A stretch of 53,620 nt of DNA from Firmicutes bacterium UBA2058 (GCA_002332905.1 DDAM01000056.1:1-53620), one strand, 5' to 3'. Counted from the stretch's first letter, positions 24,015 to 33,384 are shown. Numbers and translations are program-made. Notes: generated by a model not told the origin, from the letters alone.

Positions 24015-26537
24015 TTGAAAAAGACATTTAGAAAGAACATAAAAAGAGAAATAACAAAAAGCCTAAGTCGGTTTATGGCAATACTGGCTATTGTTGCTCT
24101 TGGTGTTGGTTTTTTAGCTGGACTTATGGCTACAACTCCTGATATGAGGTTTTCAGCAGACAAGTACTATGATGATACAAATACAATGGATATCAGGGTG
24201 ATAAGTACACTAGGATTAACAAACAAGGATGTGGATGCTATTAAAAGTATTGATAGGATTTTAAACGTAATGCCTGCATACAGTGTAGATGCACTTTTAA
24301 CTGGCACCAATCATGACTCAATAGTTGCAAAGATTCACAGTATACCTTTAGATAATCCTAGTTATCAAAATCAAGTCATACTAGTTGATGGTAGAATGCC
24401 GGAAAATCCCGGAGAATGTGTTGTAGAACATAAGAATCTGCTTGGCTCGCCTATAACAATTGGCGATAAACTTATGGTATCAGATGAAACTGTATCCAAA
24501 AAAGGACACAGTGCTAATATTGAGGATAAATTAAGTGTAAACCAGTTCGAGGTAGTGGGAGTTGTGCAAAGCGCTCAATATTTTAACAAAAAAGAACAAG
24601 AGCTGATAGCAGGTGAAAAATTACTTAATGATAATATAAAGGAAGCTTATAAAAAATTTAACTTAGCAGAGCAAGAATTATCTGATTCTAAAATAAAGCT
24701 AGATGATGCGCAAAAAGAACTTGCCGCTGCAAAAATTGATTTAGAAGATGGAATTAAAAAGTACAATGACGGAAAAAAAGAAGCAGATGAAAAGCTTACA
24801 GATGCTGAAAAGAAGCTTAATGACGCGGAATATGAGATTAAAAAATTAGAACAGCCTGAATGGTACATTCTAGACAGACATTCAAATTTAGCATATGAAA
24901 GTTTTACATCAAATGCTCAAAAGGTAGAGGCGATAGCAAAGGTATTTCCAATTTTCTTTTTCCTTGTAGCTGCTTTGGTAGCATTAACGACTATGACTAG
25001 AATGGTAGAAGAAGAGCGAACACAAATAGGAACATTAAAGGCTCTTGGATACAGCAAGTCTACAATTGCATTTAAATACATGCTATATGCTGGATTAGCC
25101 AGTATTTTAGGCTCTATAATTGGGTTATTAGTTGGATTTAAGTTATTTCCTACAGTTATTTGGAATGCATATGAAATGATGTATACATTGCCTCCTTTAA
25201 TAACACAGTTTAATATAAAATATGCTTTAATATCATCACTTACAGCTATACTTTGCACTTTAGGAGCAACATTTGCGGCATGCTATAGTTCACTTATGGA
25301 ATGTCCTGCAAGACTTATGCTACCTCGTGCTCCAAAGGCTGGTAAACGCGTATTTTTAGAGTATATAACTCCAATTTGGAAAAGAATGAAATTTACTCAC
25401 AAAGTTACGGCTCGTAACCTTATAAGGTACAAAAAAAGATTTTTTATGACTGTTATAGGAATCGCTGGCTGTACCGCACTTTTAGTAACAGGTTTTGGGT
25501 TAAGAGACAGTATTGGAGATATAATTTATAAGCAGTTTAATGAGATTTTTAAATATAACTTAGTAGTTAGTATAAAAAATGAAAATTCATTAGAAAAATC
25601 AGAAAATTTATATGATATAGTATCAAATAAGGATGTTGTATCAGCTTTTACTACTATACACCAAGAAAAGGCTAAAGCTACTGGTAATATAAATAAAAAC
25701 AAAATAGAGACTACAATTACTTCTATTGAAGATGAAAGTGAATTAAAGGAGTTCATTACATTACAGGATAGAAAAACTAAAATGCCAGTTGAATTTAACG
25801 AAGATACAGTTGTTATGACTGAAAAGCTAGCTGAAAGATTAGAATTAGGTGTAGGTGATGAAATTACCCTAGAAATAAAAGATAATATAAAAGCTAATTT
25901 CACTATAGCTGGAATAACAGAAAATTATGTATCTGGATATGTATATATACCACACAAAATATATGAGGATGCCTATGGTAAAAAACCGGTCTTTAATATT
26001 TTGATTGGTAATGTACCAAATTCAGATGAGACCCACAGGGATGAACTTTCTACTGAATTATTAAAAGATAAAGAGGTAAACGCAGTTAATTTTACGGATG
26101 TAATTAAAAATCAGTTTAGCGATTTATTAAGTAAAATAGATTATATAGTTATTGTTTTAATTGTAAGTGCTGGACTTCTAGCATTTATAGTTTTATATAA
26201 CCTAACCAATATAAATATTACAGAAAGACAAAAGGAAATAGCTACTATAAAAGTTTTAGGCTTCTATGAAAAGGAAGTTTCAGCCTATGTGTATAGAGAA
26301 ACAATTATTTTGAGTTTAATTGGCACATTAATTGGTTTAGTATTTGGAATTTTCCTACACACCTTTGTTGTAAAAACAGCAGAGGTAGATGCTGCAATGT
26401 TTGGCAGAACAATTTACCCTCTAAGCTATGTATTCTCGGCACTTCTAACAATGTGCTTTAGTATGTTAGTAAATTTAGTAATGAATAAAAAGCTAAGAAA
26501 AATTGACATGGTTGAAAGTATGAAAGCAAATGAGTAG
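24015..26537 (+). CDS. Large FtsX-like ABC permease with periplasmic-side coiled coil
   Basis: 840 residues with eight predicted membrane helices in two FtsX-like blocks (helix at ~18-40; three at ~310-425; one at ~485; three at ~715-830). A coiled-coil segment at ~195-275 (repeated A-E-K-K-L-N-D-A and D-D-A-Q-K-E-L-A-A-A) projects outside the membrane, a feature of Firmicute exporters of this type. The TTG start at 24015 is supported by GGAGG seven bases upstream. With the preceding ATPase it forms a complete exporter or mechanotransmission complex; antimicrobial-peptide or lipid handling is typical of the wider family, but the substrate is unknown. Confidence 0.92.
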   Translation: MKKTFRKNIKREITKSLSRFMAILAIVALGVGFLAGLMATTPDMRFSADKYYDDTNTMDIRVISTLGLTNKDVDAIKSIDRILNVMPAYSVDALLTGTNHDSIVAKIHSIPLDNPSYQNQVILVDGRMPENPGECVVEHKNLLGSPITIGDKLMVSDETVSKKGHSANIEDKLSVNQFEVVGVVQSAQYFNKKEQELIAGEKLLNDNIKEAYKKFNLAEQELSDSKIKLDDAQKELAAAKIDLEDGIKKYNDGKKEADEKLTDAEKKLNDAEYEIKKLEQPEWYILDRHSNLAYESFTSNAQKVEAIAKVFPIFFFLVAALVALTTMTRMVEEERTQIGTLKALGYSKSTIAFKYMLYAGLASILGSIIGLLVGFKLFPTVIWNAYEMMYTLPPLITQFNIKYALISSLTAILCTLGATFAACYSSLMECPARLMLPRAPKAGKRVFLEYITPIWKRMKFTHKVTARNLIRYKKRFFMTVIGIAGCTALLVTGFGLRDSIGDIIYKQFNEIFKYNLVVSIKNENSLEKSENLYDIVSNKDVVSAFTTIHQEKAKATGNINKNKIETTITSIEDESELKEFITLQDRKTKMPVEFNEDTVVMTEKLAERLELGVGDEITLEIKDNIKANFTIAGITENYVSGYVYIPHKIYEDAYGKKPVFNILIGNVPNSDETHRDELSTELLKDKEVNAVNFTDVIKNQFSDLLSKIDYIVIVLIVSAGLLAFIVLYNLTNINITERQKEIATIKVLGFYEKEVSAYVYRETIILSLIGTLIGLVFGIFLHTFVVKTAEVDAAMFGRTIYPLSYVFSALLTMCFSMLVNLVMNKKLRKIDMVESMKANE

Positions 26538-26550
26538 AATATAAACAAAA

Positions 26551-26583
26551 AAACAGAAGTGTATTAAGTTTACACTTCTGTTT
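26551..26583. terminator. Bidirectional terminator between ABC permease and psuG
   Basis: Eleven-base perfect stem ACAGAAGTGTA/TACACTTCTGT (26553-26563, 26571-26581) with flanking A- and T-runs, shared by two convergent genes. Confidence 0.9.
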
Positions 26584-26587
26584 TTAT

Positions 26588-27514
26588 TTATTTACTTATC
26601 TTACTATACTCAATAGCTAACTGAGCTGCTACTCTTGCATTGTTTAGTACTAACTCTATGTTTGAAGCTAAGCTTACACCTTTTGTTATTTCTTTTAATT
26701 TTGATAATAAAAATGGTGTGGCTGCTTTACCTTTGATACCTTGTTTTTCTGCTTCCTTAACTGCTTCATTTATAGCACCATTTATAAAATCACTATCTAA
26801 TGCAAATTCTTTAGGTATTGGGTTTGCTACAACCATTCCACCCATTAAGCCTAATTCTTGCTTAGTCTTAAATGCATCAGCTATTTCCTTAACTGTATCT
26901 AATCTATAATCAACCTTAAATCCACTTTCTCTTGTATAAAATCCTGGTAAATCTTCAGTTTGATATCCTACAACTGGAACTCCTTTTGTTTCTAGATACT
27001 CCATTGTCAAACCTAAGTCTAATATAGATTTTGCTCCTGAGCATACAACTGCCACATCAGTCATTGCAAGTTCTTCTAAGTCAGCTGATATATCCATAGT
27101 AGTTTCTGCACCTCTATGAACTCCACCTATTCCACCTGTTGCAAATACCTTTATTCCAGCCAATTTAGCTAAAATCATTGTTGTAGCAACAGTAGTAGCA
27201 CCATCTAGCTTTTGAGAAACTAATACAGCTAAGTCTCTTCTACTTGCTTTTCTAACGTCATATCCTTTTTTACCTAGATAATGAATTTCTTCATCAGTTA
27301 ATCCAACCTTTAATTTTCCACCAAGAATTGCCACTGTTGCTGGTATAGCGCCACTTTCTCTTATTACATTTTGAGTTCTAATTGCTGATTCAGAATTTTG
27401 TGGATATGGCATACCATGAGAGATTATTGTTGATTCTAATGCTACAACTGGCAAATTATTTTCTAGAGCATTTTTGATTTCATCTGATATAACTAAATAT
27501 TTTTCTAAATTCAT
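26588..27514 (-). CDS. psuG: Pseudouridine-5'-phosphate glycosidase
   Basis: 308-residue enzyme that cleaves (reversibly) pseudouridine 5'-phosphate to uracil and ribose 5-phosphate. Recognised by A-L-E-S-T-I-I-S-H-G-M-P-Y-P near residue 30, the R-K-A-S-R-R-D segment, and F-A-T-G-G-I-G-G-V-H-R-G-A-E (substrate/metal site). Length is normal for the family. It lies 16 bp downstream of the pseudouridine kinase gene, so the two steps of pseudouridine breakdown form one operon. Confidence 0.96.
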   Translation of the reverse strand: MNLEKYLVISDEIKNALENNLPVVALESTIISHGMPYPQNSESAIRTQNVIRESGAIPATVAILGGKLKVGLTDEEIHYLGKKGYDVRKASRRDLAVLVSQKLDGATTVATTMILAKLAGIKVFATGGIGGVHRGAETTMDISADLEELAMTDVAVVCSGAKSILDLGLTMEYLETKGVPVVGYQTEDLPGFYTRESGFKVDYRLDTVKEIADAFKTKQELGLMGGMVVANPIPKEFALDSDFINGAINEAVKEAEKQGIKGKAATPFLLSKLKEITKGVSLASNIELVLNNARVAAQLAIEYSKISK

Positions 27515-27530
27515 TTGATTACCTCACTGT

Positions 27531-28613
27531 TTAATTATTATTTATTATTTTTTCTATTTTTTCTAATGACATAGTTTTACTTATTGTTTCTATACTCGAT
27601 ATACATATTGAAGCTGCTGCACTAGCTATCTTAGCAGAATCTACAATATCATAGTTATTTAAATAACCATATACTATTCCTGCCATAAATGAATCTCCAG
27701 CCCCAGTTGTATTAACAACCTCACTCTTATAAGGTGGTAGCAGACCATTTTTTACACCATTGTTATAATATACTCCGTCTGCACCTAGCGAAATAAATAC
27801 CTGCTCAACTCCTTTTTCAATAAAGTAATCAGATGCGGTCATTAAATCCTTTTCATTGTTTATTTTTATACCTGACAGCATTTCTGCTTCGTATTTATTA
27901 GGTTTTATGGTATGAAATTTTCCTATAATGTCCTTAATCTTCATTCCTCTTGATATAGATACTAAATCTACAAATATAGGAACTTTAATATTTGATAATA
28001 AATACTCTATTGTTTCTAATTCAAGACATGTATCTATTACTATTGCATTTGACTGCTCTAAGGAATCTTTTCTTGATTCTAATAAAGAAGGTGTAATGTT
28101 TTTATAAATCTCCATATCTGATATAGCAAGTTTCATATCCTTATCACTATCTGCAATATAAACATAAGTAGCAGTTGTAGCATTAGGAATGCTAACACTA
28201 TTTCCTATCTTTATACCTAAATCTAAGCAGTTTTTCTTCAATAGTCCACCATATACATCATCTGCAAATATAGTTAATAGTTCTACATTAACGTCTAGTC
28301 TTCTAAGATTTTCAGCAATGTTTCTGCTTACTCCACCCATTGAAAAGGACACTCTGCCTGGATTTGAATCCTTATCAATTAGATTTGCAAATGGAATACC
28401 AGCAACATCTATATTGCATGCACCAATCATACTTACATATTGTTTATCTGCTATTATATATCCTTTACCTTTTATAAGACCTTTCTTCATTAGATTTGCA
28501 ATGTGTACGGCTACAGAAGATCTTGTTATATTTAATTTAACTGCTAACTCATTTTGTGATATAAGTGGATTTTCTTGAATATACTTTAATATTTCACGTT
28601 CTCTATTGGTCAT
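27531..28613 (-). CDS. HTH-pseudouridine kinase fusion (PfkB family)
   Basis: 360 residues. An N-terminal winged helix (~2-58; R-E-R-E-I-L-K-Y-I-Q-E-N-P, N-E-L-A-V-K-L-N-I-T-R-S-S-V-A-V-H) is fused to a ribokinase/PfkB-type kinase (~62-355) with G-G-V-S-R-N-I-A-E-N-L and the catalytic T-T-G-A-G-D-S-F-M-A-G motif. Coupling to psuG makes pseudouridine the likely substrate. The fused DNA-binding domain suggests that the protein also regulates its own operon. A TTG-ATG pair begins the frame; the ATG at 28613 has the GAGGTG site at the right distance. An inverted repeat lies about 30 bases upstream. Confidence 0.88.
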   Translation of the reverse strand: MTNREREILKYIQENPLISQNELAVKLNITRSSVAVHIANLMKKGLIKGKGYIIADKQYVSMIGACNIDVAGIPFANLIDKDSNPGRVSFSMGGVSRNIAENLRRLDVNVELLTIFADDVYGGLLKKNCLDLGIKIGNSVSIPNATTATYVYIADSDKDMKLAISDMEIYKNITPSLLESRKDSLEQSNAIVIDTCLELETIEYLLSNIKVPIFVDLVSISRGMKIKDIIGKFHTIKPNKYEAEMLSGIKINNEKDLMTASDYFIEKGVEQVFISLGADGVYYNNGVKNGLLPPYKSEVVNTTGAGDSFMAGIVYGYLNNYDIVDSAKIASAAASICISSIETISKTMSLEKIEKIINNN

Positions 28614-28641
28614 CAACCATCACCTCATATTGTAAGCGTTT

Positions 28642-28669
28642 GTTTATACTTGATAAACTTATGTTTATA
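28642..28669. promoter_or_regulatory. Possible operator ahead of psuK-psuG
   Basis: GTTTATACTTGATAAAC (28642-28658; six-base arms GTTTAT/ATAAAC) followed by another GTTTATA at 28663. It could be bound by the HTH domain of the kinase encoded immediately downstream; this is inference from position. Confidence 0.45.
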
Positions 28670-28707
28670 TAATAATATATATAAGAGATTTTTTCAAGTA
28701 CTTTTTA

Positions 28708-28752
28708 TAAAAAAATAACCATATCTATTAATTGGATTGATATGGTTATTAT
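28708..28752. terminator. Hairpin in the psuK upstream region
   Basis: AATAACCATATC pairs with GATATGGTTATT around a 13-base loop. It lies between the psuK promoter region and the CotH-type remnant; A- and T-rich flanks would permit termination. Confidence 0.55.
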
Positions 28753-28774
28753 TATTATAATTTTTAATTATATT

Positions 28775-28863
28775 CTATTTTCTTCCGCCACCAAAGCCCC
28801 TATTACCTATGTTACATCATGAATACCATCATCTGATGCATTAATATTGATAATTCCATCCAA
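28775..28863 (-). pseudogene. Remnant of a DUF4353/CotH-type carbohydrate-binding protein
   Basis: Two minus-strand frames join here. One reads D-G-I-I-N-I-N-A-S-D-D-G-I-H-D-V, the other, shifted, ends I-G-N-R-G-F-G-G-G-R-K-stop. Repeats of the form D-G-I-x-I-x-x-x-D-D-G-I-H and a Gly-rich tail are typical of DUF4353 cadherin-like domains. There is no start codon and the body is missing, so this is a decayed 3' end. Confidence 0.5.
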
Positions 28864-28868
28864 GAAAA

Positions 28869-28900
28869 TAAAAAGATGACTTTATAAAATCATCTTTTTA
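28869..28900 (-). terminator. Terminator of the DJ-1-like gene
   Basis: AAAAGATGA/TCATCTTTT stem (28871-28879, 28890-28898) with a T-run on either strand, downstream of the DJ-1/PfpI-like gene. Confidence 0.75.
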
Positions 28901-28933
28901 TTTTTATTATGTCATTGGAATTTTTGATTTGAA

Positions 28934-29515
28934 TTACTTTTCTAAACCATAAGATTTTGGAAATACTTCTAATCCTAACATTCTTCCAAATTCCATGGCC
29001 CACTCACGAAAATACCATGCAACAGAAGTAATTATATTACCGTCCTTAACATATCCATCCGGTATTGGATTTTCAAATAACATTGGTACATCAATCATAT
29101 TCTTCATATCTTCATAAGTAAAGCCTTCTTCAATAAACCATTCCTTATCAACACCAGCTAAAAACTTTTTATTATCAAGCATACCATTTTTTAATAACAA
29201 CATCGGAGAGCTTGATATTGCGCCAATTTTTATATCAGGTCTATCAAATTTTTTTATGAAATCCATTGTTTCTTTATCGGTTATTATAGGTCCTAAATCC
29301 ATATTTCCTGGTAATATCAGTGAATCATAATCGTCAATATTAAGATTATCAATTGTCAAATCACACACTACACTTAACCCTTCTTCACTCTTAATTGGCT
29401 CATTATTTTTCGCAAATACTGTAATTTTTTTTTCTGCTATTGCTAACATTTCTAATGCAACACTTATTTCAAAATTACAAAACTTAGGGTAAATTAAAAC
29501 GGCTACTTTTTTCAT
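28934..29515 (-). CDS. DJ-1/PfpI superfamily protein lacking the nucleophilic cysteine
   Basis: 193 residues of the class I glutamine amidotransferase-like fold. The start V-A-V-L-I-Y-P-K-F-C-N-F-E and the conserved Glu of N-F-E-I are typical. The nucleophile elbow, normally A-I-C-x-G-P, reads A-I-S-S-S-P, so the cysteine used by DJ-1, PfpI and related chaperones or hydrolases is a serine. The usual R-G-P signature downstream is also absent. The protein is therefore probably not a Cys-dependent enzyme and may bind a ligand or act as a regulator. It ends 61 bp upstream of the ABC-F stop on the same strand, in its own transcript or as a tail of the resistance operon. Confidence 0.83.
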   Translation of the reverse strand: MKKVAVLIYPKFCNFEISVALEMLAIAEKKITVFAKNNEPIKSEEGLSVVCDLTIDNLNIDDYDSLILPGNMDLGPIITDKETMDFIKKFDRPDIKIGAISSSPMLLLKNGMLDNKKFLAGVDKEWFIEEGFTYEDMKNMIDVPMLFENPIPDGYVKDGNIITSVAWYFREWAMEFGRMLGLEVFPKSYGLEK

Positions 29516-29576
29516 ACTCTTCTCCTTTTTATTTTTGTATTGTTTTATATAATTTACATTGTTGAGACAATGTATA

Positions 29577-31163
29577 TCAGCTTAGTTGTATTAACTTAGT
29601 TGCTACATTTTCATTAAACATATAGTCATGCTCTACAAATATCATTGTTGGCTTATACTCTAGTATTAGCTTTTCTATCTGCATCCTCGAAATTATGTCT
29701 ATATAGTTTAACGGCTCATCCCAAATATAAAGGTTTGCTTTTTGTGATAAGCTTTGTGCTATCAAAACTTTCTTTTTCTGCCCCGAACTTAACTCCGACA
29801 AATCCTTATCTATAGAATTTGGATTAAAATCAAGCTTTGCTAGTATTGCTCTAAATAAGCTTTCGTCTATAGCTTCACTTTCAACATAATTTTTAAAGCT
29901 ACCTTTTAAGTGTGATGTGTCCTGTGATATATATGACATAGTTAACTTATTACCTATATTAACATTTCCAGTATAATCTATATCTTCTCCTAGTATAAGT
30001 TTATTAATGCTTGATTTACCGCATCCATTTTTACCTCTTAGGGCTACTCTATCTCCTTCATTTACAGTGAAGCTAATTCCGTCAAACAATTTATTTTCTC
30101 CGTAACTAATAGATAAATTATCAATATTAATATAATTATTCTTTAAATAGTTTTGTGGATGAATTTTAAGGTTATCTGCTCTTTCTATATTTTTCAATAG
30201 TTTTTTCTTATCATCAATTGCTTTTTCCTTACGCTTTTCAGTACATTTTGCCTTTTTCATCATTCTGGCAGCTTGAGCTCCTATAAAGCCTCTATTATTG
30301 ACTTTATCTGCTACACCAGCACCTATTTTTGTGTTTTCTTGCAGTGTACTCCACTTTTGAGCTCTTTTGTAAGCTTCTTCAAGGTGCTTAATCTCTTTTT
30401 TTAACTTATCATTTTGTGCTATCTCATAATTATCCTGAATCTCCTTGTTGTAGTTCCAGCTTTTGAAATTACCCTTTTGTATCTCAATATCACTTCTATT
30501 TATTGAAATAATATGATCAACAATTTCATCTATAAAGTGTCTATCGTGGGATACTAATATAAATCCTTTTTTAGAATTTAAATACCTTGCTACATTTTCT
30601 CTGCCTTCTATGTCCAAATGATTTGTAGGCTCATCTATAAGTAAAAAATTGTTCTTCTTTAGAAATAATGCAGCTAACATTAGCTTAGTTCTTTCACCAT
30701 TACTAAGAGTGTTAAAGCATCTGTCAAGTACGTCGATTTCAACGTCAAGTTTTCTTATTTCCTTTTCTATAAGCTCGTCAATTATATATCCGTCATGGCT
30801 CATATATAAGTCAAGTATTTTACCATACTCAACCATAGATGTTTCTGAATTTTCTTTTATATATAAGTCCATTTTTTCTTCCCATTCTGAAAATGGTGCA
30901 ATAATATTTTTAATAACCTTTAATGTATTTTCCTCCATATTTACTTCAAATGGAAAATAGTCAAAACTAACAGCACTTGTTATTGTTCCGCTGTATTTAA
31001 ATTTACCCTGCAATAAATTTAAAAATGTTGTCTTTCCTCTTCCGTTTCTGCCTATAAAACCAAGCTTCCAGTCAGTGTCTATTTCAAATGACACATTTTC
31101 AAATATATTTTCATAGTTTGTATCATAACTAAATGTTAAATTACTTACTTTTATCTGTGACAT
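29577..31163 (-). CDS. ABC-F ribosome protection protein (Lsa/CplR type), copy 1
   Basis: 528 residues with two ABC domains in one chain and no membrane segment. Walker A motifs are G-R-N-G-R-G-K-T-T and G-K-N-G-C-G-K-S-S; signatures L-S-N-G-E-R-T and L-S-S-G-Q-K-K; Walker B motifs D-E-P-T-N-H-L-D and D-E-P-L-N-Y-I-D. The linker (~240-325) is long and basic, forming the arm that reaches the ribosomal peptidyl-transferase centre. Start motif and linker resemble the Lsa/CplR group, whose members give lincosamide, pleuromutilin and streptogramin A tolerance. An ATG two codons earlier is too close to GGGAGG; the ATG at 31163 is used. It lies 18 bp after the Tet(M)-like gene in one operon. Confidence 0.92.
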   Translation of the reverse strand: MSQIKVSNLTFSYDTNYENIFENVSFEIDTDWKLGFIGRNGRGKTTFLNLLQGKFKYSGTITSAVSFDYFPFEVNMEENTLKVIKNIIAPFSEWEEKMDLYIKENSETSMVEYGKILDLYMSHDGYIIDELIEKEIRKLDVEIDVLDRCFNTLSNGERTKLMLAALFLKKNNFLLIDEPTNHLDIEGRENVARYLNSKKGFILVSHDRHFIDEIVDHIISINRSDIEIQKGNFKSWNYNKEIQDNYEIAQNDKLKKEIKHLEEAYKRAQKWSTLQENTKIGAGVADKVNNRGFIGAQAARMMKKAKCTEKRKEKAIDDKKKLLKNIERADNLKIHPQNYLKNNYINIDNLSISYGENKLFDGISFTVNEGDRVALRGKNGCGKSSINKLILGEDIDYTGNVNIGNKLTMSYISQDTSHLKGSFKNYVESEAIDESLFRAILAKLDFNPNSIDKDLSELSSGQKKKVLIAQSLSQKANLYIWDEPLNYIDIISRMQIEKLILEYKPTMIFVEHDYMFNENVATKLIQLS

Positions 31164-31181
31164 ATACATTCCTCCCTAATC

Positions 31182-33158
31182 CTAATTTCTTATTACATTA
31201 AGCTTATACATTATATATTCCTTCTTGTTAAGAGGATTTATAACACTTCGTTTGCAAATCTTGCTTTCATCAAATACTGTATTTCTGTAACCACTAAACT
31301 TAGTTATAAATATTCCCTTTCCCTCAGTATAGGACGCAATTTTAATTTGATAATCCTTAGAATTTTCAACTGGTATAAGACCATTTAGTACATAATCATC
31401 ACCAACTAAATTTGGACTGTCAAATTCAGCGCCCATCATTTTCAAATCAAACATTGATTTACTAATTGCATATTCGGGTACGCTTAACTCAAACTCGTTT
31501 ATTGGCTCTAAAAGCATTGTTTTAGCATTATCTATAGCCTCCATTAAAACCATAGGAGTAAGATTTCTGAAATCCGATGGAGTACTTTCTACGCTATTGT
31601 ATTGGCTATCAACAAGCGTTACTTCCATATCGGTAAGCTCCCATCCATATAATCCATATTTACATGTTTCAAAAACAGCCTCCTCAATAGCATTTTGAAA
31701 AGATTTAGGTAAAAATCCAGTTGTAACATTTGATTTATAATGTAGTCCTGCACCTCTTTCTAATGGCTCTACTTTAATTCCAACAGTAGCATGAAACATA
31801 TTTAGCTTTTGACCCTCATACATCATGGCATTTCCTATTCCACATACTGTTTCCTTATAAATAGTTTGATTGTTTGAATATTGTATGTTTAAGCCATACT
31901 GTGCCTTTAAAACAGAATAAATTATCTCCTTTTGCACCTCACCAAATAAGTTAATATAAATATCTCCATTAGAGTCATCTGTCTCTAACTCTAAAAGCGG
32001 ATCTTCGTCACTTAAATTAAGAAGTGCCATGTATAATTTATGATTATCTTCTCCATCAGCTAAAGAAATCTTAGTTTTTAAAGTGGGTCTTGCAAGTGAA
32101 ACATGTCTTAATTTATCACTCTTTTTCCCAATGACAGTGCCTATTTTCATACATGAAATACCGTGTATTATTCCTATATCTCCACATGAAATTTTTTTGC
32201 CATCAAGTGAACGTCCATTCTCTAAACTACTTATTTTCTTTACCTTTTCAAGAGTTTCATCATTTATTCTTATAACGTCTCTTACATTTACTTCTCCTCC
32301 AAACATTCTTACATATGCCTTTTTCTCATTTGAAGCTGTTCTTTCAATTTTAAATACAACTCCTGATAATTCGTTACCGTTATTGTTGTTTATTGAAAAA
32401 TAATTAAGAATTTTATTTAGCAGTAAATCTGTACCTATATTTAATCCGGCTGAACCTATAAATACAGGATAAATCAAACCTTCACTTGAATATAATGATA
32501 CTTTTTTGATTATAAGCTCCTTATTTACATATTCCTTTACTAAATATTCATTTAAAATCTCTTCATCAAGCTCTGACAATACATCCAATAGCCTGTTGAA
32601 CAATTCTGCGCTATCAAAGCTATCAATAACTTTCACATCCTTACTTGCTTCATTTACGCAAGTCTGCATCAAAACAGCTTTATCACTGAGCAGCTTGCGA
32701 ATTTCTTTATATACTCTATTTGCATTAGCACCTATTCTATCAAGCTTGTTTATAAATATTATTGTTGGTATGTTAAGCTTTTTTAGTGTATTAAACAGTA
32801 CCTTTGTTTGTGACTGAACACCCTCTACGGCTGAAACTACAAGCACAGCACCATCAAGCACACTTAGTGAGCGTTCAACCTCTGATATAAAATCTATATG
32901 TCCCGGTGTATCTAATATATTTATTTTTACATCTTTGTAATTAAAAGATATAGCTGAAGCCTTTATTGTTATACCTCTTGCCTTTTCAAGCTCCATAGTA
33001 TCTGTTTGTGTATCACCGTTATCAACCTTTCCTATTTTATCTATCACATGACCGTGATATAAAAGATTTTCTGTAACTGTTGTTTTGCCTGCATCTACGT
33101 GGGCAACTATTCCCAGATTAATGGTATTAATCTTATTAATTGTTTTATTTGTATTCAT
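31182..33158 (-). CDS. Tet(M)/Tet(O)-like ribosome protection GTPase
   Basis: 658 residues, the size of tetracycline ribosome protection proteins. GTPase motifs: A-H-V-D-A-G-K-T-T (G1), R-G-I-T-I (G2), D-T-P-G-H (G3) and N-K-L-D (G4). The rest is EF-G-like with domains II to V. Proteins of this clade dislodge tetracycline from the ribosome, though some clostridial relatives may act on other drugs, so tetracycline is the best guess. GGAG and an ATG at 33158 define the start; a TTG one codon upstream is too close. It is the first gene of the transcript with ABC-F copy 1 and is preceded by a leader-peptide attenuator. Confidence 0.9.
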   Translation of the reverse strand: MNTNKTINKINTINLGIVAHVDAGKTTVTENLLYHGHVIDKIGKVDNGDTQTDTMELEKARGITIKASAISFNYKDVKINILDTPGHIDFISEVERSLSVLDGAVLVVSAVEGVQSQTKVLFNTLKKLNIPTIIFINKLDRIGANANRVYKEIRKLLSDKAVLMQTCVNEASKDVKVIDSFDSAELFNRLLDVLSELDEEILNEYLVKEYVNKELIIKKVSLYSSEGLIYPVFIGSAGLNIGTDLLLNKILNYFSINNNNGNELSGVVFKIERTASNEKKAYVRMFGGEVNVRDVIRINDETLEKVKKISSLENGRSLDGKKISCGDIGIIHGISCMKIGTVIGKKSDKLRHVSLARPTLKTKISLADGEDNHKLYMALLNLSDEDPLLELETDDSNGDIYINLFGEVQKEIIYSVLKAQYGLNIQYSNNQTIYKETVCGIGNAMMYEGQKLNMFHATVGIKVEPLERGAGLHYKSNVTTGFLPKSFQNAIEEAVFETCKYGLYGWELTDMEVTLVDSQYNSVESTPSDFRNLTPMVLMEAIDNAKTMLLEPINEFELSVPEYAISKSMFDLKMMGAEFDSPNLVGDDYVLNGLIPVENSKDYQIKIASYTEGKGIFITKFSGYRNTVFDESKICKRSVINPLNKKEYIMYKLNVIRN

Positions 33159-33187
33159 CAATTCTCCATTATTAATATAAAATTTAA

Positions 33188-33233
33188 CACAAAAATCCCT
33201 AAAACAAGAATAATCTCGTCTCAGGGATTTTTG
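33188..33233 (-). terminator. Attenuator terminator 2 of the Tet(M)-like operon
   Basis: CAAAAATCCCT/AGGGATTTTTG stem (33190-33200, 33223-33233); its loop side contains AAGAATAATCTC (33206-33217, plus strand), complementary to the antiterminator segment near 33372. A T-tract follows on the minus strand just before the gene. Confidence 0.8.
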
Positions 33234-33266
33234 CGTATAAAAAAAATATAAATTGATTTAAGGCAT

Positions 33267-33291
33267 AAAAAAAGATTGTAGTAATACAATC
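33267..33291 (-). terminator. Attenuator terminator 1 of the Tet(M)-like operon
   Basis: GATTGTA/TACAATC hairpin (33274-33280, 33285-33291) followed on the minus strand by seven T residues: a compact intrinsic terminator within the leader. Confidence 0.85.
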
Positions 33292-33371
33292 TCACCGTTT
33301 AAGTAAATGACCCGTGTAATAAAGCATTTAATTAGACTATTTGTTTTAAAAGTCAATTTTTTTATAGTGCT

Positions 33372-33384
33372 GAGATTATTCTTT
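33372..33384 (-). promoter_or_regulatory. Antiterminator segment of the Tet(M)-like leader
   Basis: On the minus strand AAAGAATAATCTC. Its first part can pair with TATTCTTT inside the leader ORF, its whole length with GAGATTATTCTT of terminator 2, and AATCTCA also with TGAGATT of terminator 1. This gives the mutually exclusive pairings of ribosome-mediated attenuation. Confidence 0.65.
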
